Positions 1 through 6,228 of a stretch of 6,228 nucleotides of DNA are shown here, one piece after another. Each line of letters starts with the position of its first letter. Positions within the stretch are counted from its first letter, which is position 1. A program made the translations under genes and the position numbers. The notes below the pieces were generated by a model. The model was not told the origin of the DNA, did no database searches, and was given only the letters and a program-made list of their open reading frames with translations. The stretch is from Cellvibrionales bacterium UBA2034. GTDB lineage: Bacteria; Pseudomonadota; Gammaproteobacteria; Pseudomonadales; UBA7239. The DNA lies in assembly GCA_002333095.1 (NCBI GenBank), contig DDBK01000087.1:10861-17088 (forward strand), in the 5' to 3' direction.

Positions 1-1
1 C

Positions 2-280
2 CAGGAGCCGCGTTTTACTGATCTTGGTTGCACCTATCGTGCCATCTGGCGTGATACATACGACATCATTCGCCCCAACCTGTCGGGAGTCGGTCCGGAA
101 TTCTCGCCGGAAATGATGGTGGAAGTGTTACGTGCCGAACGAAAAATTATCGAGATTCCCGTGACATACCGTCCGCGTATCGGCGATGTCTCCAAACACT
201 CCGGCAGCAAATTGGCGATCCTGAAAACCGGAACTAAAATGCTGACATTAATTTTCAGGCGGCGACTGGGGCTGAAATAA
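2..280 (+). CDS. Family 2 glycosyltransferase, C-terminal fragment (gene cut by left window edge)
   Basis: The open frame enters from the left edge and reads 92 codons to a TAA. The visible part carries the end of a GT-A fold family 2 glycosyltransferase of the dolichol/polyprenyl-phosphate sugar transferase type: a TDLGCTYRAI segment, then an FSPEMMVEV helix, then the EIPVTYRPR strand followed by a G-x-x-SKH motif. The TDxGCxYRA...PEM...EIPVxYxxR...SKH order is characteristic of these enzymes, which move a sugar from a nucleotide donor, often onto a polyprenyl phosphate or glycolipid at the inner membrane. The catalytic Asp motifs lie upstream, outside the window, so donor and acceptor cannot be deduced. 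The tail (LTLIFRRRLGLK) is short, basic and partly hydrophobic, with no added transmembrane pair or GtrA-type domain. The stop lies only 6 nt from the end of the convergent efflux gene. The family call is firm; the specific function is open. Confidence 0.88.
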   Translation, partial: QEPRFTDLGCTYRAIWRDTYDIIRPNLSGVGPEFSPEMMVEVLRAERKIIEIPVTYRPRIGDVSKHSGSKLAILKTGTKMLTLIFRRRLGLK

Positions 281-286
281 TTTTCA

Positions 287-1840
287 CTACTCTGCCAACG
301 CAGGATCAGGTTTGGCATGCAATTCCAGCGGGCCGGGATTACGCATGAACAGTGCCAATGGCACAATAATCAGCGTCATCCACATGATCAGGCGAAAATC
401 CTGCAAGTAAGCCAGTTGCACGGCTTGCTTCATCACCTGGCCGTCAAGCGCCGTCAACCCTTGCACTGTTTGTGTATTCCATATCTGTGGCAACACACCC
501 CAATCGAGCAAATGATTGAACGGTGAAATGTGTTCGCTCAACACAGCGTGATTACGCTGGATATTGTCTGCCAGCTCAGTTACCACCACAGAAATCCCGA
601 TGCCGCTGCCAATATTGCGCACCAGACTGTAAATGGCCGAACCTTCTGTGCGCAACAGCGGATCCAGCGTCAGGAATGCAATCGTTGATAACGGCACGAA
701 AATATACCCAAGCCCCATTCCTTGCAAGAAACCTACCCAGGTAATCGTTGACTGGCTGACATCCACTGTAAAATGCGTCATCAGCCACAGTGACACGCTG
801 GTACACAAACCACCCAGCACAATAATCATACGCGGATCCATTCGCCCCATCAGTCTCGTTGCCACAATCATGCCAAACATGGTGCCTGCACCGCGCGGCG
901 CCAGAATCAATCCCGCATCATAAACCGAGTAACCCATCAGGTTTTGCAGGAATGGCGGCAACAGCGCCAGGGTTGCCAACAGCACAACACCTACAAAAAA
1001 TATCAGCACAAGCCCAACACAAAAATTGCGGTCATGAAACAAGCCGGGCTCAATAAATGGCCGCTTGTGTGTGAACATATGTACGATAAACATATAGAAA
1101 AACAATGCGGATATGATCGCTTCTGCAATAATTTCCTTTGATTCAAACCAGTACAAAGACTTGCCGCGATCCAGCAACAGTTGCAACGCGCCAATACTGA
1201 TGCCAAGGAGAAGAAAACCAAAAAGGTCAAACCGCCGTTCACGATCAATGGGCGATTCCTGCACCAATGCCAACACCCCGATCAGCGACAAAATACCAAA
1301 AGGTAAATTGATATAAAAAACCCAGCGCCAGTTGTAAAACTCCGTGAGCCAACCGCCGATGGTAGGGCCGAGTATCGGTGCCACCATCACGCCAATTCCC
1401 CACAGTGACATTGCTTTAGCATGTTTTTCGCGTGGAAAAGTATCCAGCAATACCGATTGCGAAATCGGCACCAGGCACGCACCGAACACACCTTGCAGCA
1501 TACGCGCCAGCACTGCTTCCGGCAGCGTCTGCGCCATGCCGCATAGACCGGATGCCACGGTAAATCCTGCAACAGACCACACCAGCAATCGCTTGCGACC
1601 AAACCGTCCCGCGATAAAACCGGTCATCGGCATCACAATCGCCGCTGTAATAATGTATGACGTCAGCACCCAGGAAATCTGGTCCTGCGTTGCCGACAGC
1701 GTGCCCTGCATATGCGGCAACGCCACATTGGCAATGGTGGTATCAAGGATCTGGATCACCGCCGCCAACATTACTGCAGCGGCCAGCAGTGCCTGCCGGA
1801 TATCCGGCGGCAAGCGCTCGACGAAGCCTGGCTTTTGCAC
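287..1840 (-). CDS. emrB: DHA2-family (EmrB/QacA-type) multidrug MFS transporter, 14 TM segments
   Basis: This 517-residue protein is a proton-driven inner-membrane exporter of the major facilitator superfamily. Its length is normal for the 14-TM DHA2 group. Signatures seen: the TM1 motif LDTTIANVALPHMQ (about residues 32-45), motif A as GFIAGRFGRKR (74-84, with Gly where many MFS proteins have Asp), antiporter motif C as G-VMVAPILGPTIGG (150-163), then NWRWVFYINLPFG (170-182), the hallmark of EmrB-like proteins. A long loop with a hydrophobic last segment (about 484-499) precedes a short polar tail. The start is GTG, because no ATG fits between the upstream gene and the conserved TM1. It lies 2 nt after the TAA of the adaptor gene, with only a weak AGCGGAC-like ribosome site inside that gene, so translation is probably coupled. 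It should pair with the adjacent EmrA-like adaptor. The symbol marks family resemblance, not proven orthology, and the substrate is unknown. Confidence 0.94.
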   Translation of the reverse strand: MQKPGFVERLPPDIRQALLAAAVMLAAVIQILDTTIANVALPHMQGTLSATQDQISWVLTSYIITAAIVMPMTGFIAGRFGRKRLLVWSVAGFTVASGLCGMAQTLPEAVLARMLQGVFGACLVPISQSVLLDTFPREKHAKAMSLWGIGVMVAPILGPTIGGWLTEFYNWRWVFYINLPFGILSLIGVLALVQESPIDRERRFDLFGFLLLGISIGALQLLLDRGKSLYWFESKEIIAEAIISALFFYMFIVHMFTHKRPFIEPGLFHDRNFCVGLVLIFFVGVVLLATLALLPPFLQNLMGYSVYDAGLILAPRGAGTMFGMIVATRLMGRMDPRMIIVLGGLCTSVSLWLMTHFTVDVSQSTITWVGFLQGMGLGYIFVPLSTIAFLTLDPLLRTEGSAIYSLVRNIGSGIGISVVVTELADNIQRNHAVLSEHISPFNHLLDWGVLPQIWNTQTVQGLTALDGQVMKQAVQLAYLQDFRLIMWMTLIIVPLALFMRNPGPLELHAKPDPALAE

Positions 1841-1842
1841 AG

Positions 1843-2880
1843 TTATGTCCGCTGGCCGATGCGTTGCCAGCGATTGCTGCCCGTGTCGATACTGATGCGC
1901 GTACTCATGCCAGGACGCAGTGCAGGCATGTTATCCCGCGTATCCAGTTCGATCCGCACTGTAATCCGCTGTACTACCTTGACCCAGTTACCGCTGGCAT
2001 TCTGCGCCGGCAGTATGGAAAACTCCGCACCACTGGCAGGGCTGATGCTGGCGACTTTTCCGGTCAGACGCAGATCGGGGTACATATCGATACGAATCGC
2101 CGCAGTCTGGCCCGGCAATACGTACGTCAAATCCGTTTCGTTAAAGTTGGCTTCAATCCATGGCGCGCTGCTGGCCACCAGCGCCAGCGCTGGGCTACCG
2201 GCGTTCAGGTGCTGGCCTGGTTTCGGCACATTGCTGACTACGCCATCAAACGGCGCAAACACCGTTGTGTGTTCAAGATTGATGCTGGCCTGCGAATGCT
2301 CGGCTGCCACTTCCTGATACGCAGGGTACTGATCCACTGCTGCGTCCGGCTGCTGGTTCAGGCCCGCCAACACCCGCTCGATATCCTGCTGCAGTACCGC
2401 CAATTGCTGACGGGCGACATCCAGTGCGTGACGACGATCATCCAGCTGGACCTGCGAGACAAAATGCTGCCTGGCCAGATCCACTTGCCTGCGAAATTCC
2501 CTGTCGGCAAACGCCATGTTCGTTTGTGCCAATGCCAGTTCTGCCTGCTTGCTGCGATAAGCAGCCTGCAACGCTTCAATTTCAGTTCGTACTTTTTCCT
2601 GCCGCGCACGGGCGCGATCCACCGCAGCAACAAACAGCGAAGCATCCAACCTGAACAGGGGTTGACCCCGGGTGACGTGTTCATTTTCTTTCACCAGCAC
2701 TGCATCCACGGCCGCCGAGACTTCCGGCGCAATCGTCACTTTGTCCGCTTTCACATAGGCATTGTCGGTGTCGACAAACCGTTCGCCAGTCAGATAGAAA
2801 AACAGCACAACGGCCGCCACCAACACGGGGGCGCTGATCAACAATACTCGACGGATATTCACAACTCGACGGATATTCAT
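1843..2880 (-). CDS. emrA: HlyD/EmrA-family periplasmic adaptor subunit of the efflux pump
   Basis: This 345-residue membrane fusion protein bridges an inner-membrane MFS exporter and an outer-membrane channel. In order: a short basic N terminus, one TM anchor (about residues 12-31), a first lipoyl half (AYVKADKVTIAPEVSA, 41-56, to RGQPLFRLD, 71-79), an alpha-helical hairpin rich in Gln, Ala, Arg and Glu (about 82-205), a second lipoyl half (TTVFAPFDGVVSN, 205-217), and a beta-barrel region with WIEANFNETDL (241-251). The EFSILPAQNASGNWVKVVQR segment (286-305) is the clearest mark of the EmrA subgroup. The ATG start is supported by AGGAAA at 2887-2892, 6 nt upstream, and the start overlaps the regulator's stop as ATGA. 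Codons 1-6 and 7-12 (MNIRRV/VNIRRV) are a near-exact tandem duplication, which places a possible GTG start at 2862. It is somewhat shorter than E. coli EmrA (about 390 residues, from memory). Confidence 0.93.
   Translation of the reverse strand: MNIRRVVNIRRVLLISAPVLVAAVVLFFYLTGERFVDTDNAYVKADKVTIAPEVSAAVDAVLVKENEHVTRGQPLFRLDASLFVAAVDRARARQEKVRTEIEALQAAYRSKQAELALAQTNMAFADREFRRQVDLARQHFVSQVQLDDRRHALDVARQQLAVLQQDIERVLAGLNQQPDAAVDQYPAYQEVAAEHSQASINLEHTTVFAPFDGVVSNVPKPGQHLNAGSPALALVASSAPWIEANFNETDLTYVLPGQTAAIRIDMYPDLRLTGKVASISPASGAEFSILPAQNASGNWVKVVQRITVRIELDTRDNMPALRPGMSTRISIDTGSNRWQRIGQRT
2846..2879. repeat. Tandem 16-bp direct repeat (18-bp period) at the start of emrA
   Basis: The 16-bp unit ACTCGACGGATATTCA occurs at 2846-2861 and again at 2864-2879 with no internal mismatch, separated by 2 bp. 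The period is 18 bp, so the frame is kept and the adaptor starts MNIRRV-VNIRRV. The second codon block begins with GTG, making a second in-frame potential start at 2862-2860. A slippage duplication is the simplest explanation. Confidence 0.9.
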
Positions 2881-3374
2881 GGGTGCTTTCCTACAGGGGC
2901 GGTAACAGGCGGCGCGCCAGACTCAGCCTTGAGCAGGTTTTCCTTCATGGTACGTAGCGTGGCAAAAAACTGGGCTAGCTGGGCTTCACCCACGCCATTG
3001 ATAGCCGCGGCTCGCGTGTCAGCGGCCAATGACCATATCTGTTCCAGCAATGGGTGAGCACTCGCTGTCAGGGAAAGACAGAAAGCGCGTCGATCGGAGG
3101 GATCGCGACGGCGCTCGACCAGCCCCGCTGCCTGTAATTTATCCAGTAATCGCGCCAGCGTAATGGGCTGCACTTCGAGAATATCGGCCAGTGCTACTTG
3201 CTGGATACCCTCATTACGGGAGAGGTGCAAAATCACCCGGCATTGCGCCTGGGTCAGCCCCAACACCTGTACCCGGCGGTTGAAATTGCCACGCAGCAAG
3301 CGCGCTACATCATGCAGCAGAAAGCCAAAGGCACCTTCTGGCTCAGCGGGAACAACGGGGTGATGGCGGGGCAT
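2877..3374 (-). CDS. MarR-family winged-helix transcriptional regulator
   Basis: This 165-residue protein is a typical MarR-size dimeric repressor. Seen: an N-terminal dimerisation helix (about residues 15-33, FGFLLHDVARLLRGNFNRR), a TQAQCRVILHL helix (41-51), a helix-turn-helix over QQVALADILEVQPITLARLLDKLQAAGLVER (about 58-88), and the wing with the family's Asp/Arg signature, RRRDPSDRRAFCLSLT (88-103). C-terminal helices (about 105-150) complete the dimer domain, followed by a Pro/Ala-rich tail. It is the promoter-proximal gene of the efflux operon and overlaps the adaptor gene by 4 nt. Known MarR proteins in this arrangement bind a palindrome at their own promoter and release it on binding a phenolic or other drug-like ligand; a matching dyad is present upstream. 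The ribosome site before the ATG is weak. The inducer is unknown. Repression of the operon is inferred from context. Confidence 0.93.
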   Translation of the reverse strand: MPRHHPVVPAEPEGAFGFLLHDVARLLRGNFNRRVQVLGLTQAQCRVILHLSRNEGIQQVALADILEVQPITLARLLDKLQAAGLVERRRDPSDRRAFCLSLTASAHPLLEQIWSLAADTRAAAINGVGEAQLAQFFATLRTMKENLLKAESGAPPVTAPVGKHP

Positions 3375-3388
3375 ATCGACACCGTAAT

Positions 3389-3407
3389 TAGTAAGTATTA
3401 CTTATTA
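3389..3407. promoter_or_regulatory. Palindromic operator, likely bound by the adjacent MarR protein
   Basis: A perfect 13-bp dyad, TAAGTA-T-TACTTA, lies at 3392-3404. It extends to 19 bp (3389-3407) with one mismatched pair, 3391/3405. The size and AT-rich symmetry fit a MarR dimer site. It covers the predicted transcription start and runs into the -10 box, where a bound repressor would block RNA polymerase. Sequence symmetry is seen; binding by this MarR is inferred from the gene next door. Confidence 0.6.
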
Positions 3408-3431
3408 TATGCATTACCTGCTAGTTATCAG
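3404..3431 (-). promoter_or_regulatory. Predicted sigma-70 promoter of the marR-emrA-emrB operon
   Basis: Reading the minus strand, a perfect TATAAT -10 box occupies 3404-3409. Sixteen bases upstream a CTGATA hexamer at 3426-3431 matches four of six positions of the -35 consensus. Transcription should start near 3397, leaving a leader of roughly 23 nt before the regulator's ATG. The -10 box is strong and well placed; the -35 box is moderate. This is inference from motifs only. Confidence 0.6.
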
Positions 3432-3496
3432 TGCGTAGTTTCCGAGTACACGTGGTAGATTTAGCCACCCGATCAGTGAGGCAATCTGGAAAACGC

Positions 3497-4978
3497 ATGC
3501 TGTTTAACGCCAACGAATTCATTTTTGTCTTTTTGCCTGTAGCGTTCCTGCTGTTCCACCTGACCCGGCGCTTTTCCAGAAACCTCGGTTTTCTGGTGCT
3601 AACACTGGTCTCCCTGATCTTTTATGGTTACGGTGAGCCCCGCTTCATTTTTTTACTGCTGGCTTCCGTCACCATCAACTATTTCATAGGTTGCAGGCTG
3701 ATAGAACATAAGAGCAAGGCGTTGCTGACACTGGGCATCGCGGCAAATGTGGTCGCCATCGGGTATTTTAAATACGCAAACTTCCTGATCGAAAATACCA
3801 ACAGTATTTTTCATAGCAATATTGCCCTGGCTAATATTGCCCTGCCTCTGGGCATTTCATTTTATACATTCCAGAAAATTGCCTTTCTGGTCGAGGCTTA
3901 CCGGTCTGAAATAAGAAAACCCAAGTTTATTGAATACCTGCTATTTGTCAGTTTCTTCCCGCAACTCATCGCCGGGCCGATTGTCCACTTCAACCAGATC
4001 GAGTCGCAAATACGTAACCAGGAATCTATTCCCTTGCGACTGATCACGTCTGGCATATTCCTGTATTGCATTGGCTTGCTTAAAAAGTCTGTCTTTGCAG
4101 ATTTTGCCGGGGTCTGGGCAGATTATGTATTCGACAACCCGCTCGCTTCATCGCCAGAACAGACATTGCTGGGCACTATGGCCTACACCCTGCAAATTTA
4201 TTTTGATTTTTCCGGATACAGCGATATGGCTGTGGGACTTGGCATGATGTTCGGCATCGTGCTGCCCATTAACTTCAATTCGCCATACCAATCAAAAAGC
4301 ATCGTAGAGTTCTGGCGCAGATGGCACATAAGCCTGTCTGACTGGTTGAAAAACTATCTTTACATCCCGCTTGGCGGCAGGGGAAACTCTGAATTTCAAC
4401 GCTCCTCTAACGTCATTATCACCATGTTGATTGGTGGGCTCTGGCACGGTGCCGGCTGGACATTTGTGGCATGGGGCGGATTACATGGCCTCGGCATTGC
4501 CGCCAATCACCTGTGGCGGAAAATTCCTTTTTTCAGAAACCAGAGGCAGGGATCTGTACAGCACATCCTTTATGACAAATTGAGCTGGCTCGTCACTTTT
4601 ATTTTTGTGTCTATAACCTGGGTATTTTTCAGGGCCAACAACTTCACCGATGCCAATATCGTTCTTCAAAATATTGGCGATATAAGCTTTCTTGCTTTCT
4701 TGCCACAGAATATTCCTGACATACACAGCTATTTTAGTCAGGATAAAATTTCATTTTCAGCGTGGATGATTTCACAAAAAAATGCCAATCTTATCAATCT
4801 ATGTATTCTGGTTGGCATGACATGCATAACACTGTTTTTTAAAAACTCGATGGCCATAATGGAGAAATTCAAACCGGGAATTGTTTCTGGGATTTTTTGC
4901 GCTTTCGCTATATTCAGCTCCGTCATCATCAACACATTTATGGCCAGCCCCAATGCGTTCATTTACTTCCGTTTCTGA
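3497..4978 (+). CDS. MBOAT-family membrane O-acyltransferase (AlgI/PatA/DltB-like)
   Basis: This 493-residue polytopic inner-membrane enzyme belongs to the membrane-bound O-acyltransferases that pass acyl groups, usually acetyl, across the membrane for attachment to alginate, peptidoglycan, teichoic acid or other glycans. It opens with MLFNANEFIFVFLPVAF, the usual AlgI-type N terminus, which decides the start at ATG 3497 over an in-frame GTG at 3431; GGAAAA at 3488-3493 is a plausible ribosome site. Core motifs: LPLGISFYTFQKIAFLVE (116-133), FPQLIAGPIVHF (154-165), QIYFDFSGYSDMAVGLG (233-249), FNSPYQSKSIVEFWRRWHISLS (260-281, containing conserved His277), YLYIPLGGRG (288-297) and MLIGGLWHGAGWTF (310-323, containing His317, the expected catalytic His). 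The end, FIYFRF, is typical. It overlaps the next gene by 26 nt, as in acyltransferase/SGNH pairs. Class is certain; the glycan acceptor is unknown, so no alginate-specific symbol is given. Confidence 0.95.
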   Translation: MLFNANEFIFVFLPVAFLLFHLTRRFSRNLGFLVLTLVSLIFYGYGEPRFIFLLLASVTINYFIGCRLIEHKSKALLTLGIAANVVAIGYFKYANFLIENTNSIFHSNIALANIALPLGISFYTFQKIAFLVEAYRSEIRKPKFIEYLLFVSFFPQLIAGPIVHFNQIESQIRNQESIPLRLITSGIFLYCIGLLKKSVFADFAGVWADYVFDNPLASSPEQTLLGTMAYTLQIYFDFSGYSDMAVGLGMMFGIVLPINFNSPYQSKSIVEFWRRWHISLSDWLKNYLYIPLGGRGNSEFQRSSNVIITMLIGGLWHGAGWTFVAWGGLHGLGIAANHLWRKIPFFRNQRQGSVQHILYDKLSWLVTFIFVSITWVFFRANNFTDANIVLQNIGDISFLAFLPQNIPDIHSYFSQDKISFSAWMISQKNANLINLCILVGMTCITLFFKNSMAIMEKFKPGIVSGIFCAFAIFSSVIINTFMASPNAFIYFRF

Positions 4979-6017
4979 TAAAACTTTTTTAGCAACGCTA
5001 TTATTTTCAGCGGCTATACTCGCATATGCTTTTTATTATCTGGCCGAGAGCTTTTCAGAAACCATGCTAATGGAGAAAGACAACTGGCGGGTACAGGACT
5101 TGAAACTCAGCGCAGGACGCTCTGAGTTTGCCCTGATAGGAACTTCGCATGGTGGCAGGCATTCCATGCCAGCAGGCGTGCATTACGTCAAACTCACAGG
5201 CGGCCATAATCTGCCACCAGCCATGTATTACGAAATAAAAGCGCTGCTTAAATACCCCAGACTAATAAAAACAGCTTACATAGAAGCGGATGACCATCTT
5301 TTTTTGAATGGCGGCGCATATGATATAAAAATACCAGCTGAAAAAAACACGCAAAAGAGTGCGATGTATAACTCATACGGTAGTTACTTTAACGAGGAAG
5401 GGAGGTCTCTTTTCGGAGTTGCCGGGGAAGAAAACCAATCGCACAAAATGCTTTTTTTGCAGTCGGATATAAAGCCAATAATATTGAAGCGTGTTATCAA
5501 CAGGATTTTCAATAAAATAGATCCTGTAAAAGATAGCGGCACCGGAACCCCAAATGATGTTTGTGAAAAAAAACCTGCCATAGTGGAGCCTAATGTTACT
5601 AACGAAACCTACTGGTCACGATTGCAAGGCGTGGAGAGAGAAAGAAAATTAGCTGGGAGATTATCAGGATTCGCTCTTGATACACCATCAAAACTCAGCC
5701 CGCTAATGACCGAGTACTACGAAAAAACCATCCAGTTACTTATAGACAGCGGTGTACAGGTGGTGCTTGTAAGATTTCCGGTTTCCGAAGACTTTCAGAA
5801 GGGCGTGCATCCGGAAAATACCGCCACCATCAGCAATTATATTGATGGGCTTCGCACAAAAAACAAATTACGCATGCTGGATATTAGCTATTTATCAAAA
5901 TATGGCGACCGGTTTTTTGAGGACGAAGACCACGCGCATACAGATTTTTCCCCGCTTATAGGCGCGCTGATTATTGATGATTACTGTAAAAACAGGCAGG
6001 CCAATAATAATCTGTAA
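4953..6017 (+). CDS. Membrane-anchored SGNH-hydrolase-like protein, partner of the MBOAT acyltransferase
   Basis: I do not recognise a named family member; the call rests on architecture and context. The 354-residue protein has an N-terminal signal anchor (about residues 11-31, TFLATLLFSAAILAYAFYYLA), then a probably periplasmic domain. Its first strand ends in ALIGTSHGG (60-68), which fits the GDS-like nucleophile block with Ser65. A following GGHNLPPAMYYEIKALLKY (83-101) and AYIEADDHLF (108-117) resemble the NLxxxG...Y...LK...vvlExD pattern of MBOAT-linked SGNH proteins. Near the C terminus, FFEDEDHAHTDFSPLIG (321-337) offers a D-x-x-H dyad (Asp324/His327 or Asp326/His329). The start is ATG 4953, inside the acyltransferase gene with a 26-nt overlap. 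An in-frame TTG at 4881 would only add residues ahead of the anchor. The ribosome site is weak, so coupling is likely. It probably transfers or removes the acyl group on the outer face. The gene is AT-rich (one 60-base line, 5461-5520, is 30% GC). Confidence 0.8.
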   Translation: MRSFTSVSDKTFLATLLFSAAILAYAFYYLAESFSETMLMEKDNWRVQDLKLSAGRSEFALIGTSHGGRHSMPAGVHYVKLTGGHNLPPAMYYEIKALLKYPRLIKTAYIEADDHLFLNGGAYDIKIPAEKNTQKSAMYNSYGSYFNEEGRSLFGVAGEENQSHKMLFLQSDIKPIILKRVINRIFNKIDPVKDSGTGTPNDVCEKKPAIVEPNVTNETYWSRLQGVERERKLAGRLSGFALDTPSKLSPLMTEYYEKTIQLLIDSGVQVVLVRFPVSEDFQKGVHPENTATISNYIDGLRTKNKLRMLDISYLSKYGDRFFEDEDHAHTDFSPLIGALIIDDYCKNRQANNNL

Positions 6018-6030
6018 ATACTTAATAAAA

Positions 6031-6228
6031 TCATGCCAATGTCTGGCTACGAAGATACTCGTCATATGTGCCCGTGAAATCCACAATGCCAGCTGGTGTA
6101 AATTCCAGAATCCTCGTAGCCAGTGACGATACAAACTCACGATCATGGCTCACGAAAATCAGCGTGCCGGGATAGTTTTCCAGCGCAAGGTTGAGCGATT
6201 CAATCGATTCCATATCCAGGTGATTGGT
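6031..6228 (-). CDS. ybiT: ABC-F family ATPase, C-terminal fragment (YbiT-like; gene cut by right window edge)
   Basis: The frame enters from the right edge and reads 65 codons to a stop. It begins at TNHLD, the segment directly after the Walker B Glu of the second nucleotide-binding domain, and continues through [28 protein letters not shown], which contains the H-switch His in SHDR. ABC-F proteins are soluble, have two ATPase domains and act on ribosomes to relieve stalling or resist antibiotics; they are not transporters. The ending, [28 protein letters not shown], followed by a very short tail, matches my memory of E. coli YbiT and lacks the coiled-coil C-terminal extension of Uup. The first ATPase domain, linker and signature motifs lie outside the window. 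The gene converges with the SGNH-like gene, with 13 nt between stops. ABC-F is nearly certain; the YbiT subgroup is probable. Confidence 0.88.
   Translation of the reverse strand, partial: TNHLDMESIESLNLALENYPGTLIFVSHDREFVSSLATRILEFTPAGIVDFTGTYDEYLRSQTLA

Larger units (their letters stand above)
3375..3496. other. Divergent intergenic spacer between marR and the acyltransferase gene
   Basis: This 122-bp gap holds the efflux-operon promoter and operator in its left third. For the rightward acyltransferase gene I see no convincing -10/-35 pair; a TAGATT at 3456-3461 lacks a spaced partner. A short GTGGT/GCCAC stem (3452-3456 with 3464-3468) has no T-run and is not a terminator. A GGAAAA ribosome-site candidate lies at 3488-3493. 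A reading frame open from GTG 3431 crosses the right part but is charged and unlike the family, so it is treated as non-coding. Confidence 0.6.

Noticed and set aside
293..317. Inverted repeat TGCCAA/TTGGCA with a 13-nt loop near the exporter's 3' end, a possible terminator.
   Set aside because: The stem is only 6 bp, the loop is long, it lies inside coding sequence, and no T-run follows on either strand.
34..366. A minus-strand open frame crossing the glycosyltransferase/exporter junction.
   Set aside because: It is antisense to the conserved glycosyltransferase end and in a different frame from the exporter, and it shows no domain features.
1344..1895. A 183-codon plus-strand open frame opposite the exporter gene.
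   Set aside because: It is antisense to conserved MFS motifs, is of low-complexity Ser/Thr/Ala/Pro composition, and has no domain.
1657..3057. A 466-codon open frame on the plus strand opposite the adaptor and regulator genes.
   Set aside because: It lies antisense to two clear family members, its translation is rich in Arg, Cys, His and Gln with no recognisable domain, and it spans gene boundaries. It is a by-product of the GC-rich coding strand.
3431..3496. A 22-residue N-terminal extension of the acyltransferase from GTG 3431.
   Set aside because: The extension is charged and non-hydrophobic, the family starts at MLFN, and a ribosome site precedes ATG 3497.
4881..4952. A 24-residue N-terminal extension of the SGNH-like protein from TTG 4881.
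   Set aside because: It would deepen the overlap to 98 nt using a rare start codon. ATG 4953 gives a clean signal anchor and a more usual overlap.
5895..6146. A minus-strand open frame across the SGNH-like/ABC-F junction.
   Set aside because: It overlaps the ABC-F end in another frame and is antisense to the catalytic end of the SGNH-like gene; no family is recognisable.

Overview
The window looks like a Proteobacterial chromosome segment, probably beta- or gammaproteobacterial. The evidence is an EmrA/EmrB-type inner-membrane efflux pair that implies a Gram-negative envelope, an AlgI-like O-acyltransferase, and a YbiT-type ABC-F protein. Genus cannot be read from the sequence. All gene calls are homology by eye; no search was run.

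Layout, left to right. (1) Positions 2-280 (+) hold the last 92 codons of a family 2 glycosyltransferase. (2) Positions 287-3374 (-) hold a compact three-gene operon, transcribed right to left: a MarR-type regulator, an EmrA/HlyD-type periplasmic adaptor and an EmrB/QacA-type 14-TM drug/H+ antiporter. The first two genes overlap by 4 nt (ATGA) and the last two are 2 nt apart, so translation is probably coupled. The promoter region at 3389-3431 has a TATAAT -10 box and a perfect AT-rich dyad over the predicted transcription start, which suggests MarR autoregulation. (3) A 122-bp divergent spacer follows. (4) Positions 3497-6017 (+) hold an MBOAT O-acyltransferase (AlgI/PatA/DltB-like) overlapping by 26 nt a membrane-anchored, SGNH-hydrolase-like protein. 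This is a two-gene module of the kind used to acylate an extracellular glycan, and the second gene is visibly more AT-rich than the efflux operon. (5) Positions 6031-6228 (-) hold the C-terminal 65 codons plus stop of an ABC-F ATPase that runs off the right edge.

How the genes work together. The efflux operon should export a hydrophobic or toxic compound, with MarR releasing the promoter when ligand binds; an outer-membrane channel must come from elsewhere. The acyltransferase pair should move acyl groups across the inner membrane onto a periplasmic or surface polysaccharide. The truncated glycosyltransferase on the left hints at polysaccharide or lipid-glycan work nearby, but it is separated from the pair by the efflux operon and need not be linked.

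I see no CRISPR array, tRNA, rRNA, insertion sequence or phage gene, and no gene-free stretch longer than 300 bases. The content is largely recognisable. The least explained part is the acyltransferase/SGNH-like pair, whose substrate is unknown.
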